Assembly (NCBI GenBank): GCA_964483245.1
Contig: CAZABP010000006.1
Location: 1-64,000, forward strand
Source: CAZABP01 sp964483245
Lineage (GTDB): Bacteria > Planctomycetota > UBA1135 > UBA2386
Reading direction: 5' to 3'
DNA length: 64,000 nt
The stretch's first letter is position 1, and every line of letters begins with the position of its first letter. Position numbers and translations under genes: made by a program. Positions 52,408 to 61,536 of this stretch are shown in pieces. The notes beneath the pieces are model-generated. The model ran no database searches. It was given only the letters and a program-made list of their open reading frames with translations, and was not told the origin of the DNA.

Positions 52408-54930
52408 TCAGTCCCACTCCGCGCGCAACGCATCGATCTGCTCGCGCAGGATCTTGCGCGCACGGTGCCGCGGCGATATCGCCGCCTGCGCCGCGTCGAG
52501 TTCGGCGAGCGCCGCCTGCGCGTCGCCACCGGCGTGCAGTGCACGCGCGTGCAACAGCAGCAGCTCTGGATCCGCGCGCTCGAACTGCGCCAGCGCCGCC
52601 GCCGCCGCGGTGCGCGCCGCCGCGACGTCCTGCCCGAGCAGCAGTGCGATCCGATCCACGTGGATCCGGTGCGCCACTGCGTCGCGCGCCTGCGGTGCGA
52701 GCGCGAGCGCGCTCTGCCACAGCTCGAGCGCGCGGCTGGTTTCGCGCAAGCGTTGATGCACCCGTCCCGCTCCGTGCAGCGTCGCACGATCCTGCGGCAC
52801 TGCCGCCACGATCGCTGCGGCGAGCGCACGCGCTTCGTCCGCCCGGCCGACGGATGCGAGCGCGAGCCCGAGCTGCGCCTTGCCCGCGACCGAACCCGGC
52901 ACCAGCTGCAGATAGCGCTCGAGCAGTGGCACCGCCTCCGGATCCCCACGGTTGCCGAGCAATGCACCGAGCTCGAACCAGCTCATCGCGAAGCCGGGAT
53001 CCAGCTCGATCGCGCGCCGGAACGCAGCGACGCAGTTCTCCTGGTCCTTCGGCCAGTTCAACTGCCGCAGCGACAATCCGATCGCGTGCCAGGCGAGCGG
53101 CGACTCCGGCCAGTGCGTCCGCAGGACTTCGCTGCTGCCGCGCGCCGCCATCTCGTGGCTCAGGAAGCCGGCGACGCGCGCGCGCACGGCGTGATAGCTC
53201 GGGATCGGTTCCGGCGCGCAGAGGATCGCGCGGTCGAGCGTCGTCACGGCGACGCTCATCTGCCGCTCGCGTTCGATCACCTGCGCGGGCGGCAGTTCCT
53301 CCGCGATCCGCGCCAGGTTCTCACCCGACAGGAACAGCTCGAGATGTCCCTGCGGATCGCCGACGCGCTGGCGCAGCTCCTTCGCCTCCTCGCGCCGGTG
53401 CTGCCCCCACCACAGCCGCGCCTGCATCAGGTCGGCGATCCGCGGCTCGACGCCGAGCTCGCGCATCCGCGTGACCCGGTGCTCGGCATCGGCGAAGTCG
53501 TCGAGGCCGAGGCTCGCCATGACGCTGCCCGCCCAGGCATCCGCGGACGTCGGTGCGAGCGCCAGCGCTTCGTCGAAGCCGGCCCGGGCGCGCCGGTCGT
53601 CGAGGCCGGCCCAGAGCCACGCGCGCGCGAGCAGGTCGTACAGCGCGAGCTGCTGCGTCCGCTGCGCGCCGGCTTCGACGAGCGGTGCGCGAGCCATCGT
53701 GTAGGCGGTGAACGTCGTCAGCGCGCAGAGTGCGAACAACGCCAGCGCCGCGGCGGATGCGCGCCACGGTTCGCGGCGAACCCAACGGCGCAGCCGTTCG
53801 GCCGCACTGGCGCGGCGGACCGAGACCGGGCGTCCGTCGAGGAACGCGCGCAGGTCGGCGGCCAGCGGAGCGGCATCGGCCGGCCGGCGCGCCGGATCCT
53901 TCTCGAGGCAGGCGCCGAGGATCGCAGCGAGATCCCGCGGCAGCTCCCGGTCGAGCCGGTGGAGGTCCGGGGGATCCTCACGCTGCACGCGAACGAGCAC
54001 GTCGGCGGCCGTCGTCCCGGGAAACGCCGGCGCGAGCGCCAGCAGCTCGTAGAGCGTCGCACCGAGCGAGAACAGGTCGCTGCGTGCATCGACGGCGTCG
54101 CGCTCGCCGCGCGCCTGCTCCGGCGAGAGGTAGCGCGGCGTGCCGGTCACCGCGCCGGTCAAGGTCAGCCCGGGATCGTCCAGGCCGAGCGCGACCCCGA
54201 AGTCGGACAACACGACGCTGCCGTCCGGCCGCGCGAGCACGTTCGATGGCTTGACGTCGCGGTGCACGATGCCGTGTGCGTGCGCGTGTGCGAGCGCTTC
54301 GGCGAGCTGCAGGCCGATCCGCGCGACGACGACGGCGCGGCTGGCAGGACGGAGCACGGCCGCCGGCGGCTCGGCCGCGCCGCTGCACGTCGCGACCGCC
54401 GCGGCGAAGTCGTGCGCGTTCCAATCCTTGCTCCCCCGTTGGCGCAGTTCGACCAGGACCGCCGCGAGCGACGCGCCGGACACCAGCTCCATCGCGAGCC
54501 AGTGCTGGCCACGGTCCTGGCCGACCTCGAGCACCTGCACGATCCCTGCGTGCGCGAGCCGCGCGAGCAGGCGTGCTTCGCGCTGGAAGCGGGCGATGGC
54601 CGATGGATCGAGCGCAGGGAGCGCCGGGAGGATCTTCAACGCGACATGCCGCCCGAGCTGCGCGTGCACCGCTTCGTAGACGACACCCATCCCCCCACGG
54701 CCGAGCTCGTGCAGCAGCCGGTAGCCTCCGAGGGATTCCCGCGACGACGGCTCCGGCGCAGCTCCGGCGTCGAGCATCGGTGCGAGCAGCTCGGCGAGTT
54801 CAGGGTGCTGCGCCAGCAGGTCCGCGCTGCTGCGTCCGTCAGGAGCTTCGTGCCAGCCGACGAAGATGGCGAGCGCGCGCTCGAGTCGCTGCGCGGCAGT
54901 GGAGGGATCACGGTCGGCGTCCGGATGCAT
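52408..54930 (-). CDS. Ser/Thr protein kinase with TPR tail, 840 aa
   Basis: Residues 1-68 precede a Hanks-type kinase (about 69-370) with LGRGGMGVVYEA, HVALKIL, IVHRDVKPSNVL, SDFGVAL, GTPRYLSPEQARG and the C-terminal LEKDPARRPA. A membrane span lies at about 420-440 (AALALFALCALTTFTAYTMA). The rest is TPR-like helical repeats (for example AIELDPGFAMSWFELGALLG and ALALAPTSADAW). Planctomycetes carry many such kinases. Activity is likely since the catalytic residues are present. The signal is unknown. Confidence 0.9.
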   Translation of the reverse strand: MHPDADRDPSTAAQRLERALAIFVGWHEAPDGRSSADLLAQHPELAELLAPMLDAGAAPEPSSRESLGGYRLLHELGRGGMGVVYEAVHAQLGRHVALKILPALPALDPSAIARFQREARLLARLAHAGIVQVLEVGQDRGQHWLAMELVSGASLAAVLVELRQRGSKDWNAHDFAAAVATCSGAAEPPAAVLRPASRAVVVARIGLQLAEALAHAHAHGIVHRDVKPSNVLARPDGSVVLSDFGVALGLDDPGLTLTGAVTGTPRYLSPEQARGERDAVDARSDLFSLGATLYELLALAPAFPGTTAADVLVRVQREDPPDLHRLDRELPRDLAAILGACLEKDPARRPADAAPLAADLRAFLDGRPVSVRRASAAERLRRWVRREPWRASAAALALFALCALTTFTAYTMARAPLVEAGAQRTQQLALYDLLARAWLWAGLDDRRARAGFDEALALAPTSADAWAGSVMASLGLDDFADAEHRVTRMRELGVEPRIADLMQARLWWGQHRREEAKELRQRVGDPQGHLELFLSGENLARIAEELPPAQVIERERQMSVAVTTLDRAILCAPEPIPSYHAVRARVAGFLSHEMAARGSSEVLRTHWPESPLAWHAIGLSLRQLNWPKDQENCVAAFRRAIELDPGFAMSWFELGALLGNRGDPEAVPLLERYLQLVPGSVAGKAQLGLALASVGRADEARALAAAIVAAVPQDRATLHGAGRVHQRLRETSRALELWQSALALAPQARDAVAHRIHVDRIALLLGQDVAAARTAAAAALAQFERADPELLLLHARALHAGGDAQAALAELDAAQAAISPRHRARKILREQIDALRAEWD

Positions 54931-54956
54931 GGCGGAGCTGCGGGCGCGAATGCTAG

Positions 54957-54983
54957 CTAGGAGTCTGCGCCGCAGACTCCTAG
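54957..54983. terminator. Perfect 13-bp inverted repeat, one base apart
   Basis: CTAGGAGTCTGCG (54957-54969) and CGCAGACTCCTAG (54971-54983) pair perfectly. The right arm includes the stop codon of the GT39-like gene; the kinase start is 27 bases further on. There is no T-run. It may be a terminator, an operator or an RNA-processing hairpin. Confidence 0.5.
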
Positions 54984-56260
54984 CGCCGCCAGACCTGGAT
55001 CCGGTCCGCGGCGAACGGGAGTGCGACCGGCTGGAACTCCGCCAGCTGCGCCGCGACCACAGCCGCCTGCTCGCGTCGGATCCCGAGCACGAAGAACCGG
55101 ACTGCGGGATCGCGCGCTGCCTCGACGAGCTCACCGACCGTGCGATGCCGCGGTGGCGGCGGTCGTTGTCCGGCGAAGTACAGCACGCGCGGCAGATCCC
55201 CCTCGACCCGCTCCCCCGGCGGGAGCTGTGCCGCGAGCCAGGCGCCGACGTCGCGCTCGACCGCCTTGTCGGGATCGGTCGGCCGCAGCCCGACCCAGAT
55301 CCCGATGGCAGCGGCCAACAGCAGGACCAGCTGCTGCAGGCGCACCGGGCGCAGTGCGGTGATCGCCGCGAACGCGAACACCAACACGCAGGGTGTCCAC
55401 GCGACGAGGAACCGCCTCCGCATCACGAACACCAGGATCGCCGCGAGCCCGATCAGCAGCACGGCGCCGGTGTCACGTGCGCGCGCGCCACGCGACACGA
55501 AGCACCCGACCACTGCCAGCAGCCCGACGAGCTGGAACGCCTCGAGCCACGCACCCGGCAGCAGCGCGAGGTTGTCCATCAGCCGGGGCAGCAGGTCCGG
55601 GTCTCCACCGTCGCCGAGCGCGAGCTTCTGCTCGTGAAACGCCAGCTTCGGCAACGGATCGAACCCGTGGCCGGCGATGCCTCGCGCGACCGCGAGCAGC
55701 AGCACCGCGACCAGCGGCAGCACCCACACCGGCCAACGCCGGCGATCGGCGAGCCACAGTCCGAGCGGCAGCGCGAGCGCCTCCGGCCGCAGCCAGAAGG
55801 CCACGGCACTCCACGCGCCACTCTGCCACGCGCGGCCCTGGATCCCGGCGAGCAGCCCCGCCGCCGAACAACCGAGGAACATCGGCTCGGTGTAGATCTC
55901 GGCGCCGAAGCGGATCGGCAGGCCGAGCGTCGCCGCGAGCAGCAGCGGGCCGGCGCGCAGCGTGTGATCCTGCGTCATCAGCCGCGCGCACGGCAGGATC
56001 GCCAGCGTGCCGGCGATTGCCAACACGAGCTGGCCGGCGCGGAACGGTTCGAGGCCGAGCGCGACGAACGGCGCGATCACCAGCGCCAGCAGCGGCGGGA
56101 ACACCTCACCCAACGGCGCCGCGAACTCCCCCGCGGCGAACTGCTCCGCCATCCACAGATAGCTCACGCCATCCTGATCCGGCAGCGACACCAGCGCGCT
56201 CGCCGCGACCCGCAGCAGCAGCGCCGCCAACAGCCAACCGCCGAGCGCGACGGCGCTCAC
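54980..56260 (-). CDS. GT39/ArnT-like polytopic glycosyltransferase, 426 aa
   Basis: This multi-span protein starts at a GTG overlapping the previous stop (GTGA). The first loop holds SLPDQDGVSYLWMAEQFAAG, with the Asp typical of GT-C enzymes. Other features are IYTEPMFLGCSAAGLLAG and the membrane end LQQLVLLLAAAIGIWVGLRP, then a soluble C-terminal domain (about residues 340-426). It should transfer sugar from a lipid carrier. It is coupled to the voltage-sensor-like protein gene upstream, which is odd and suggests joint expression. Confidence 0.75.
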   Translation of the reverse strand: MSAVALGGWLLAALLLRVAASALVSLPDQDGVSYLWMAEQFAAGEFAAPLGEVFPPLLALVIAPFVALGLEPFRAGQLVLAIAGTLAILPCARLMTQDHTLRAGPLLLAATLGLPIRFGAEIYTEPMFLGCSAAGLLAGIQGRAWQSGAWSAVAFWLRPEALALPLGLWLADRRRWPVWVLPLVAVLLLAVARGIAGHGFDPLPKLAFHEQKLALGDGGDPDLLPRLMDNLALLPGAWLEAFQLVGLLAVVGCFVSRGARARDTGAVLLIGLAAILVFVMRRRFLVAWTPCVLVFAFAAITALRPVRLQQLVLLLAAAIGIWVGLRPTDPDKAVERDVGAWLAAQLPPGERVEGDLPRVLYFAGQRPPPPRHRTVGELVEAARDPAVRFFVLGIRREQAAVVAAQLAEFQPVALPFAADRIQVWRR

Positions 56261-59200
56261 GGAAGCTGCGTCGCCTGCGCCGGATCCTCGCCATCCGCCG
56301 CGTAGGCACCGATCTCGAACACCAGCTCGCGGTAGTTGCGGACGTCGAGCACCGACAGCGACTGCACGGCGCGCAGCGCAGTCAGATCGCGCGCGATCGG
56401 CAGCGGATCCTCTGCCACCGCGCGCAACCGCGCGAGCGCCGCCGTGACCGGGTCCGTTCCAGCCGGCAACGCAGCCCAGGCGTCGACGAAGCGCCGCGTC
56501 TGGAGCACGTCCAGGTCGTAGGCGCGGCACAGGCGCCGGCGTGCACGCCGGCTGCGGAACGCAGGGCCATCACCCGGGTGCGCGGCCAGCCATGCGCGCG
56601 CCGGATGGCGGCGGCATCCACGCAGGAGCCAGCGCAGGCAGCGGCGCACCGGTTGCCACGACCATGCCTCGCAATCGGTCTCCACCAGCGCGACCAGCTC
56701 GTCGCGCCAGGCCGTCGCCTGCAGCAGCGTGCGCGTCTGCTGCAGGTCGGTCAGCCACGCGATCGTCGCGGCGCTCTCCGCCTGTCGGCGCACGACCGGA
56801 TCCCGCTCCGTCACCAGCGGTGGCAGCGTCGCGACGCGCGCATGCCAGTCGAGCACGAGCTCCTTCGTCGCCGCCGCGATCTGGTGCAGGTCGGTCCGCT
56901 CATGCGCGGCCATGCCGAGGAAGTCGAGATCCCGCTCGAGCTCCGAGATCGCGTCCACCGTCTGCGCGTCCGACCAGGTGGCCGGCACACCGCAGTACTC
57001 CGGATCGAACGCGGCGCGCATCCGCATCGCTTCGAGCAGACCCTGCCCTTTCATCCGGTGGATCTTGCGCCGCGCGACCGCGAACGACGCCTCGCCGCGC
57101 ACCGCGCGCGCCGCCGCGAGCCGCGGCGTCAGGATCTCCTCGACGATCCGCACCAGCCGGCGCACCCCGACCCAGACGCCACGCACCGTCTGCCAGGCGA
57201 GCCAGAGCGGGATCAACAGGCTGCGTCCGCCGGCGAAGTGCTTGCGATGCAGCAGGTAGAAGTTCACGGTCCGCCGCGAGCGCGGCAACCGGTCGAGCGG
57301 GCGCATCCCGAAGATCTCGCGCGCCATGGCGCGCCGGTCGTGCCGCATCGCCGCCAACACGCGTGGTCCGAACAGCTGCTCGACGCGTCGCTCGCGCTCC
57401 TCGTCGACGTTCAGGAAGTCGAGCGCCGTGAATTCGGTCGTCGCGTAGCAGCCGTCGGTCGTGCGCACGGGTGCCAGCGTGCGGCCGTACTCCTGCCCCA
57501 GACGGCTGTTGATCCAGGCTTCGAACGCCTGCACACGCTGTGGGGTCGCGCGCTCCCGCTCGGCGCGCGTCAGGCAGTTGCGGTTGTATTCGAGCACCCG
57601 CTTGGCGGCCTCGGTCGCGACGCTTTCGGCGATGAACTGGAACCACAGGAACGGGCCGGAGCGGAGCCGCCCGACGTCGAGCGCGAGCCGCGCGAGCCGC
57701 TTGCGCTCGCGGCGGTCGTAGCGCAGGTACAGCGTGCGGATGTTCTCGAGGCTCAGATTCGCCAGCAGTTGCTGGCTCGTCGTGATGTCCCCCTGGTGCA
57801 GCAATGCCCCGTCGAGTCCGTGCAGGTACAGCAGCGCCAAGCGGTCGAGCTGACTCTGCAGCGATGGCGGCTCCGACTCGCTGGGCGGCGCCGTGCGCCC
57901 GCGCTGCCGCGCGATCCGCCGGCGCAGTGCTGCCGCCGCCTGCGCCACCGGCAGCTCCACCGGGAACACCCGCCGCACCAGGAACTGCAGATCCTGCTCC
58001 TCGTGGCGCAGCTTGCGCAGCTCGACCAGCGACTGGAAGTGCGCCTCACTGGTGCGATGCAGCGAGTCGGACGCTTCGCCGGCGATCCGCCGCAGCCAGC
58101 GCCCGAGCGTCAACAGCACGAGGCAGACGCCGCCGAGCACCAGCAGCGGCGTCGCGACGAAGTTCTTCAGGAAGCGCCCGAGGAAGTGGTTCTCGCCGAG
58201 CAGCAACCAGACCAGCGCGAACAGACTGCCGAAGATCAACAGCCGCACCGCCGGGCGCGACGTCGCGACGACGATCGCGGTCGCGATCCGATCCAGGATC
58301 TGCGGTCCGGTCAGGATCCCGTGCAGATCGGCGAAATACAGCGTCCGCTCGCGCCACTGCTCGAGCAGCCGCGCGACGCGGCGGCCGAGCTGCACGATCC
58401 GCTCCTCCGGCGCGTCCGGCAGCGGGTGCACCGCCAACCGCCGCACGAACGGCAGGCTGCGCACGAACGGTGCCGACATCACGCGCACGACGCGGTCGAG
58501 CGACGCGAGGTCGCGGCGCGACAGCCAGACCGCGATGTCCTCGGTCTGCAGCGCATGCAGTTGCACGATCGCGGTCTCGACCGCGACGTCCCGCTCGAAC
58601 GTGCGCATCGCGGCGGTCCCGGGCGGGACCGCGTGGACGCGCGACGCGAGCTCGCGCCCACGCTCGGCCAGCAGCGCGTTGCGCTCGGCCGGCGGCAGCT
58701 CTTCGAGCAACAGGTGCTCGCGCCGCAACGCCTGGAACACCAACGCGCGCTGCGGTGACGCACCTCCGGGGACCGCTGCCCCCAGCGCCGTCGGGTCGCG
58801 CTCGAAGAACACGAAATTGCGGTTCAGCAGCGGCGCGAACCGCTGCACCAGCCGGTCGAACCCGCGCACCAGGAACAACACCAGCCGCAGCATCTGCAGC
58901 AACGGCCGCAGTGCCTGCACGTAACGCGCGAACCATGCGATGCGCAGGAACCGCAACGCGCGCAGGCCGGCCGCCTCGTCGCCGGCTTCGAGCCCGACGT
59001 CGAGCAGCAGCAGCGCCGCCGGCAGGGCCGGCAGCAGGTCGAACAGCGCGTTGCGGACGAACCATTGCCTGCGTTCCGGCGCCAGCGCGAACTTGAACGC
59101 GAACTCGAGGATGAAGAAGACGCAGATCGCGCCGTCGATCAGCATCAGCGTGCGCCGCGTCCCGAGCGACAGCGGCAGCAGCGCGTCGGCGAACAGCAGC

Positions 59201-59913
59201 ACGAACAGGACCGCCAGCAGCAGGAAGCTCGTGTTCTCGAGCCGGCGCACGCCGTTCGCTCCGAGCCGCGCCGTCAGCTCGCGCTCGAGGCCGAGATCCT
59301 GCGCGCGCGCCCGCAGCCGGCGCGCCAGGGACGGCAGCGGCTTCCCGGCGCCGAGCCGGACCAGGTCTTCGAGCAGGCCGGCGACCGTCGTCAGCTGCAG
59401 GATCCGATGCTGCGGCGTCAGCTCCTGCTCGTGGCTGGCGAGCACCGCGTAGCGCTCACGCGCTTCTTCGCACAGCGCCGCGTCGCGTGGGACCTGCGTC
59501 TGCATGCGCAGGCGTCCCTCGCGCGCGCGCGCCGCCAGCTCGAGTTCGCCGAGGTGCTGCGCTTCCGCCTCGATCTCGGCGAGGTCGAACAACAGCGCCG
59601 GCGCCGGGGTCGCGCCGAGCAGCGCGTCGATGCGCGCGCGCAGCATCCCGATCCGGGCCGCCGCGACCGCTTTGCGCGTCGGCTCGTCGGCGCTCGGCCG
59701 TTCCGCCTGCCGCCGTAGGAACCTCAGCTCGAGCTCGTCGAGCTCGGCAGCGAGCGTCGCATCGCCGATGCAGGCGCGCCGCGCGCGCGCCAGCTCGGTC
59801 GCCAGCTCGGCCGCCGGACGGTCCACCTGCAACAGCAGCTCCGCGAGCGCCTTGGGATCACAGGTCTCGACGGTCGGGCCCGGCTCCACGGGCGGCGAGC
59901 GTAACCGGAGCAT
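56257..59913 (-). CDS. Large protein with voltage-sensor-like domain, 1218 aa
   Basis: Residues 1-220 are helical and cytoplasmic-looking. Residues 229-345 look like a four-helix voltage sensor: S1 229-247; S2 256-277 with Asp260 and FFILEFAFKF (Glu270); S3 287-305 with Asp292; S4 317-345 with Arg318, 321, 324, 330 and 336 on a three-residue period. No S5-pore-S6 or selectivity-filter motif follows. Two more spans lie at about 555-572 and 586-604, then about 600 soluble residues without a known domain. I know of no family with this architecture. It is coupled to a GT39-like gene. Confidence 0.7.
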   Translation of the reverse strand: MLRLRSPPVEPGPTVETCDPKALAELLLQVDRPAAELATELARARRACIGDATLAAELDELELRFLRRQAERPSADEPTRKAVAAARIGMLRARIDALLGATPAPALLFDLAEIEAEAQHLGELELAARAREGRLRMQTQVPRDAALCEEARERYAVLASHEQELTPQHRILQLTTVAGLLEDLVRLGAGKPLPSLARRLRARAQDLGLERELTARLGANGVRRLENTSFLLLAVLFVLLFADALLPLSLGTRRTLMLIDGAICVFFILEFAFKFALAPERRQWFVRNALFDLLPALPAALLLLDVGLEAGDEAAGLRALRFLRIAWFARYVQALRPLLQMLRLVLFLVRGFDRLVQRFAPLLNRNFVFFERDPTALGAAVPGGASPQRALVFQALRREHLLLEELPPAERNALLAERGRELASRVHAVPPGTAAMRTFERDVAVETAIVQLHALQTEDIAVWLSRRDLASLDRVVRVMSAPFVRSLPFVRRLAVHPLPDAPEERIVQLGRRVARLLEQWRERTLYFADLHGILTGPQILDRIATAIVVATSRPAVRLLIFGSLFALVWLLLGENHFLGRFLKNFVATPLLVLGGVCLVLLTLGRWLRRIAGEASDSLHRTSEAHFQSLVELRKLRHEEQDLQFLVRRVFPVELPVAQAAAALRRRIARQRGRTAPPSESEPPSLQSQLDRLALLYLHGLDGALLHQGDITTSQQLLANLSLENIRTLYLRYDRRERKRLARLALDVGRLRSGPFLWFQFIAESVATEAAKRVLEYNRNCLTRAERERATPQRVQAFEAWINSRLGQEYGRTLAPVRTTDGCYATTEFTALDFLNVDEERERRVEQLFGPRVLAAMRHDRRAMAREIFGMRPLDRLPRSRRTVNFYLLHRKHFAGGRSLLIPLWLAWQTVRGVWVGVRRLVRIVEEILTPRLAAARAVRGEASFAVARRKIHRMKGQGLLEAMRMRAAFDPEYCGVPATWSDAQTVDAISELERDLDFLGMAAHERTDLHQIAAATKELVLDWHARVATLPPLVTERDPVVRRQAESAATIAWLTDLQQTRTLLQATAWRDELVALVETDCEAWSWQPVRRCLRWLLRGCRRHPARAWLAAHPGDGPAFRSRRARRRLCRAYDLDVLQTRRFVDAWAALPAGTDPVTAALARLRAVAEDPLPIARDLTALRAVQSLSVLDVRNYRELVFEIGAYAADGEDPAQATQLP

Positions 59914-60039
59914 CCGGCAGGGCTGCAGCGCGGGATCGAAGCTCTCGGGGGGTCATCGGACCGGGTTCGATCGAGGTGGGCTGTCGGGTGTTCGGCTGCG
60001 CGGGTACGACATGCGGTCCGTGAAGGCCGTCGAGACGCG

Positions 60040-61482
60040 ATGCATGTGACTGGCGACGGTTCTCCCAGCGGACACGCCGCTGTGGGACTCGGCGCTTTGC
60101 TGGGTGCGCTGTTCGCCGGCGAGGGCCGCGCCCAAGTGCACTCCACGAGCGCGCCCGATCTCCTCGCTCGCACCGTCTATTGGCAGCAGGTCCTGCCCAG
60201 GATCTCGCCGGTTTCACGCATGGTCTGCGCCATGGTGTACGACCCCAAGCGCGACGCGTGCGTGCTGATGGGCGGCCGCGGCTACATCCCGCCGTACCGG
60301 TACGTGGACACGTGGGAGTTGCGCGGGAATCAGTGGGTCGACGTCTCACCCGCGATCCAGCCAGGCCAAAGGTCGAGTGCGGCGTTCTATTTCGATCGCC
60401 GCCTCGACCTATGCGTGCTGTTCGGTGGCCTGGACGATTGGACGTACAAGCCCTGGGGCGACACGTGGCACTGGGATGGTGCGAAGTGGACGCAGAGTTC
60501 CGCGCAGGGACCTGTCCCACGATTCGGACCAGCGATGGCCTTCGATCCAGTGCGCGGTGTCGGCGTGTTGTTCGGGGGCGCCGACTTCAACACCGTCTTC
60601 GGCGACACATGGCACTACGACGGCGCGAAGTGGACGCAGGTGTTTCCGGCCAACAGCCCGCCGCCACGGCATGGCGCGGTGGCTGCATGGGACGAGGCGC
60701 GCGGGCGGATGGTCATGTTCGGTGGTGGGTCAGGAGCGACCTACCTCGGTGACCATTGGGAGTGGGACGGTACGACCTGGCATCAGGTCCAGGTGCCGAA
60801 CGGGCCCTGGGCGCGGATCGAATCGGCGATGGCCTACGACGCGAACCGTGAGCGCATCATCCTCCACGGAGGAAACCGGGGCGCGCTCACGTACGGCGAC
60901 ACATGGGAGTTCGATGGCCTCATCTGGCGCGAAATCACCGACACGACCAGGCCGACAGCAAGCCAGGGCCACGCGCTGGCTTTCGACAGCAAGCGCCTGC
61001 GGACCGTCCGCTTCGGCGGCTTCACTGGCAAGCAGAGCGGCCAGATCGATGAGACCTGGATCTACGCCGCCACCAACCTCGGCATCTTCGGCGAGCTCTC
61101 CCCCGGCTGCCGCGGCAGCAACGGCCGCATTCCACTACTCGATGCCGACGGACGGGCGCCGTACACCGGCTCGACGTTCCGCTTCGCGGCGCGCGGCATG
61201 CTCCCGACCACACCGAACGGACTGCTCCTCGGCGGCCAACGCATGACCCTGGATCTGACCGCATACGGATTGCCCGGCTGCACGCTCGGCCTGCGCTGGG
61301 ATCTGATCCTGCCGGGAGTCTCGGACGCGAATGGCGAACGCGCGGTCGCGCTGCCGATCCCCGCCGAGCCGACGATCGTCGGTCACCGGTTCTTCGTGCA
61401 GATGTTCACGTCCGATCCGACCGCGAATGCAGCAGGGATGGTGCTCTCGGAGACCCGGCAAGGTGTGATCGGGCGCAGGTAG
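60040..61482 (+). CDS. Secreted kelch-type propeller with shared C-terminal domain, 480 aa
   Basis: Five kelch-like repeats are seen, each with Gly-Gly and a D-T-W-x-W/Y-D-G-x-x-W strand (YVDTWELRGNQW, WGDTWHWDGAKW, FGDTWHYDGAKW, LGDHWEWDGTTW, YGDTWEFDGLIW), about residues 60-345. The C-terminal domain (about 360-480) ends HRFFVQMFTSDPTANAAGMV, like the protein at 17336-18712. The signal sequence is weak (no Lys or Arg near the start), so the true start may differ slightly. Surface or matrix role inferred. Confidence 0.75.
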   Translation: MHVTGDGSPSGHAAVGLGALLGALFAGEGRAQVHSTSAPDLLARTVYWQQVLPRISPVSRMVCAMVYDPKRDACVLMGGRGYIPPYRYVDTWELRGNQWVDVSPAIQPGQRSSAAFYFDRRLDLCVLFGGLDDWTYKPWGDTWHWDGAKWTQSSAQGPVPRFGPAMAFDPVRGVGVLFGGADFNTVFGDTWHYDGAKWTQVFPANSPPPRHGAVAAWDEARGRMVMFGGGSGATYLGDHWEWDGTTWHQVQVPNGPWARIESAMAYDANRERIILHGGNRGALTYGDTWEFDGLIWREITDTTRPTASQGHALAFDSKRLRTVRFGGFTGKQSGQIDETWIYAATNLGIFGELSPGCRGSNGRIPLLDADGRAPYTGSTFRFAARGMLPTTPNGLLLGGQRMTLDLTAYGLPGCTLGLRWDLILPGVSDANGERAVALPIPAEPTIVGHRFFVQMFTSDPTANAAGMVLSETRQGVIGRR

Positions 61483-61536
61483 CAGGAGCGAGCAGCGCCG
61501 CTGAGGTCTCCGCTTGCGCGCTGCGCCACCCGAGCC

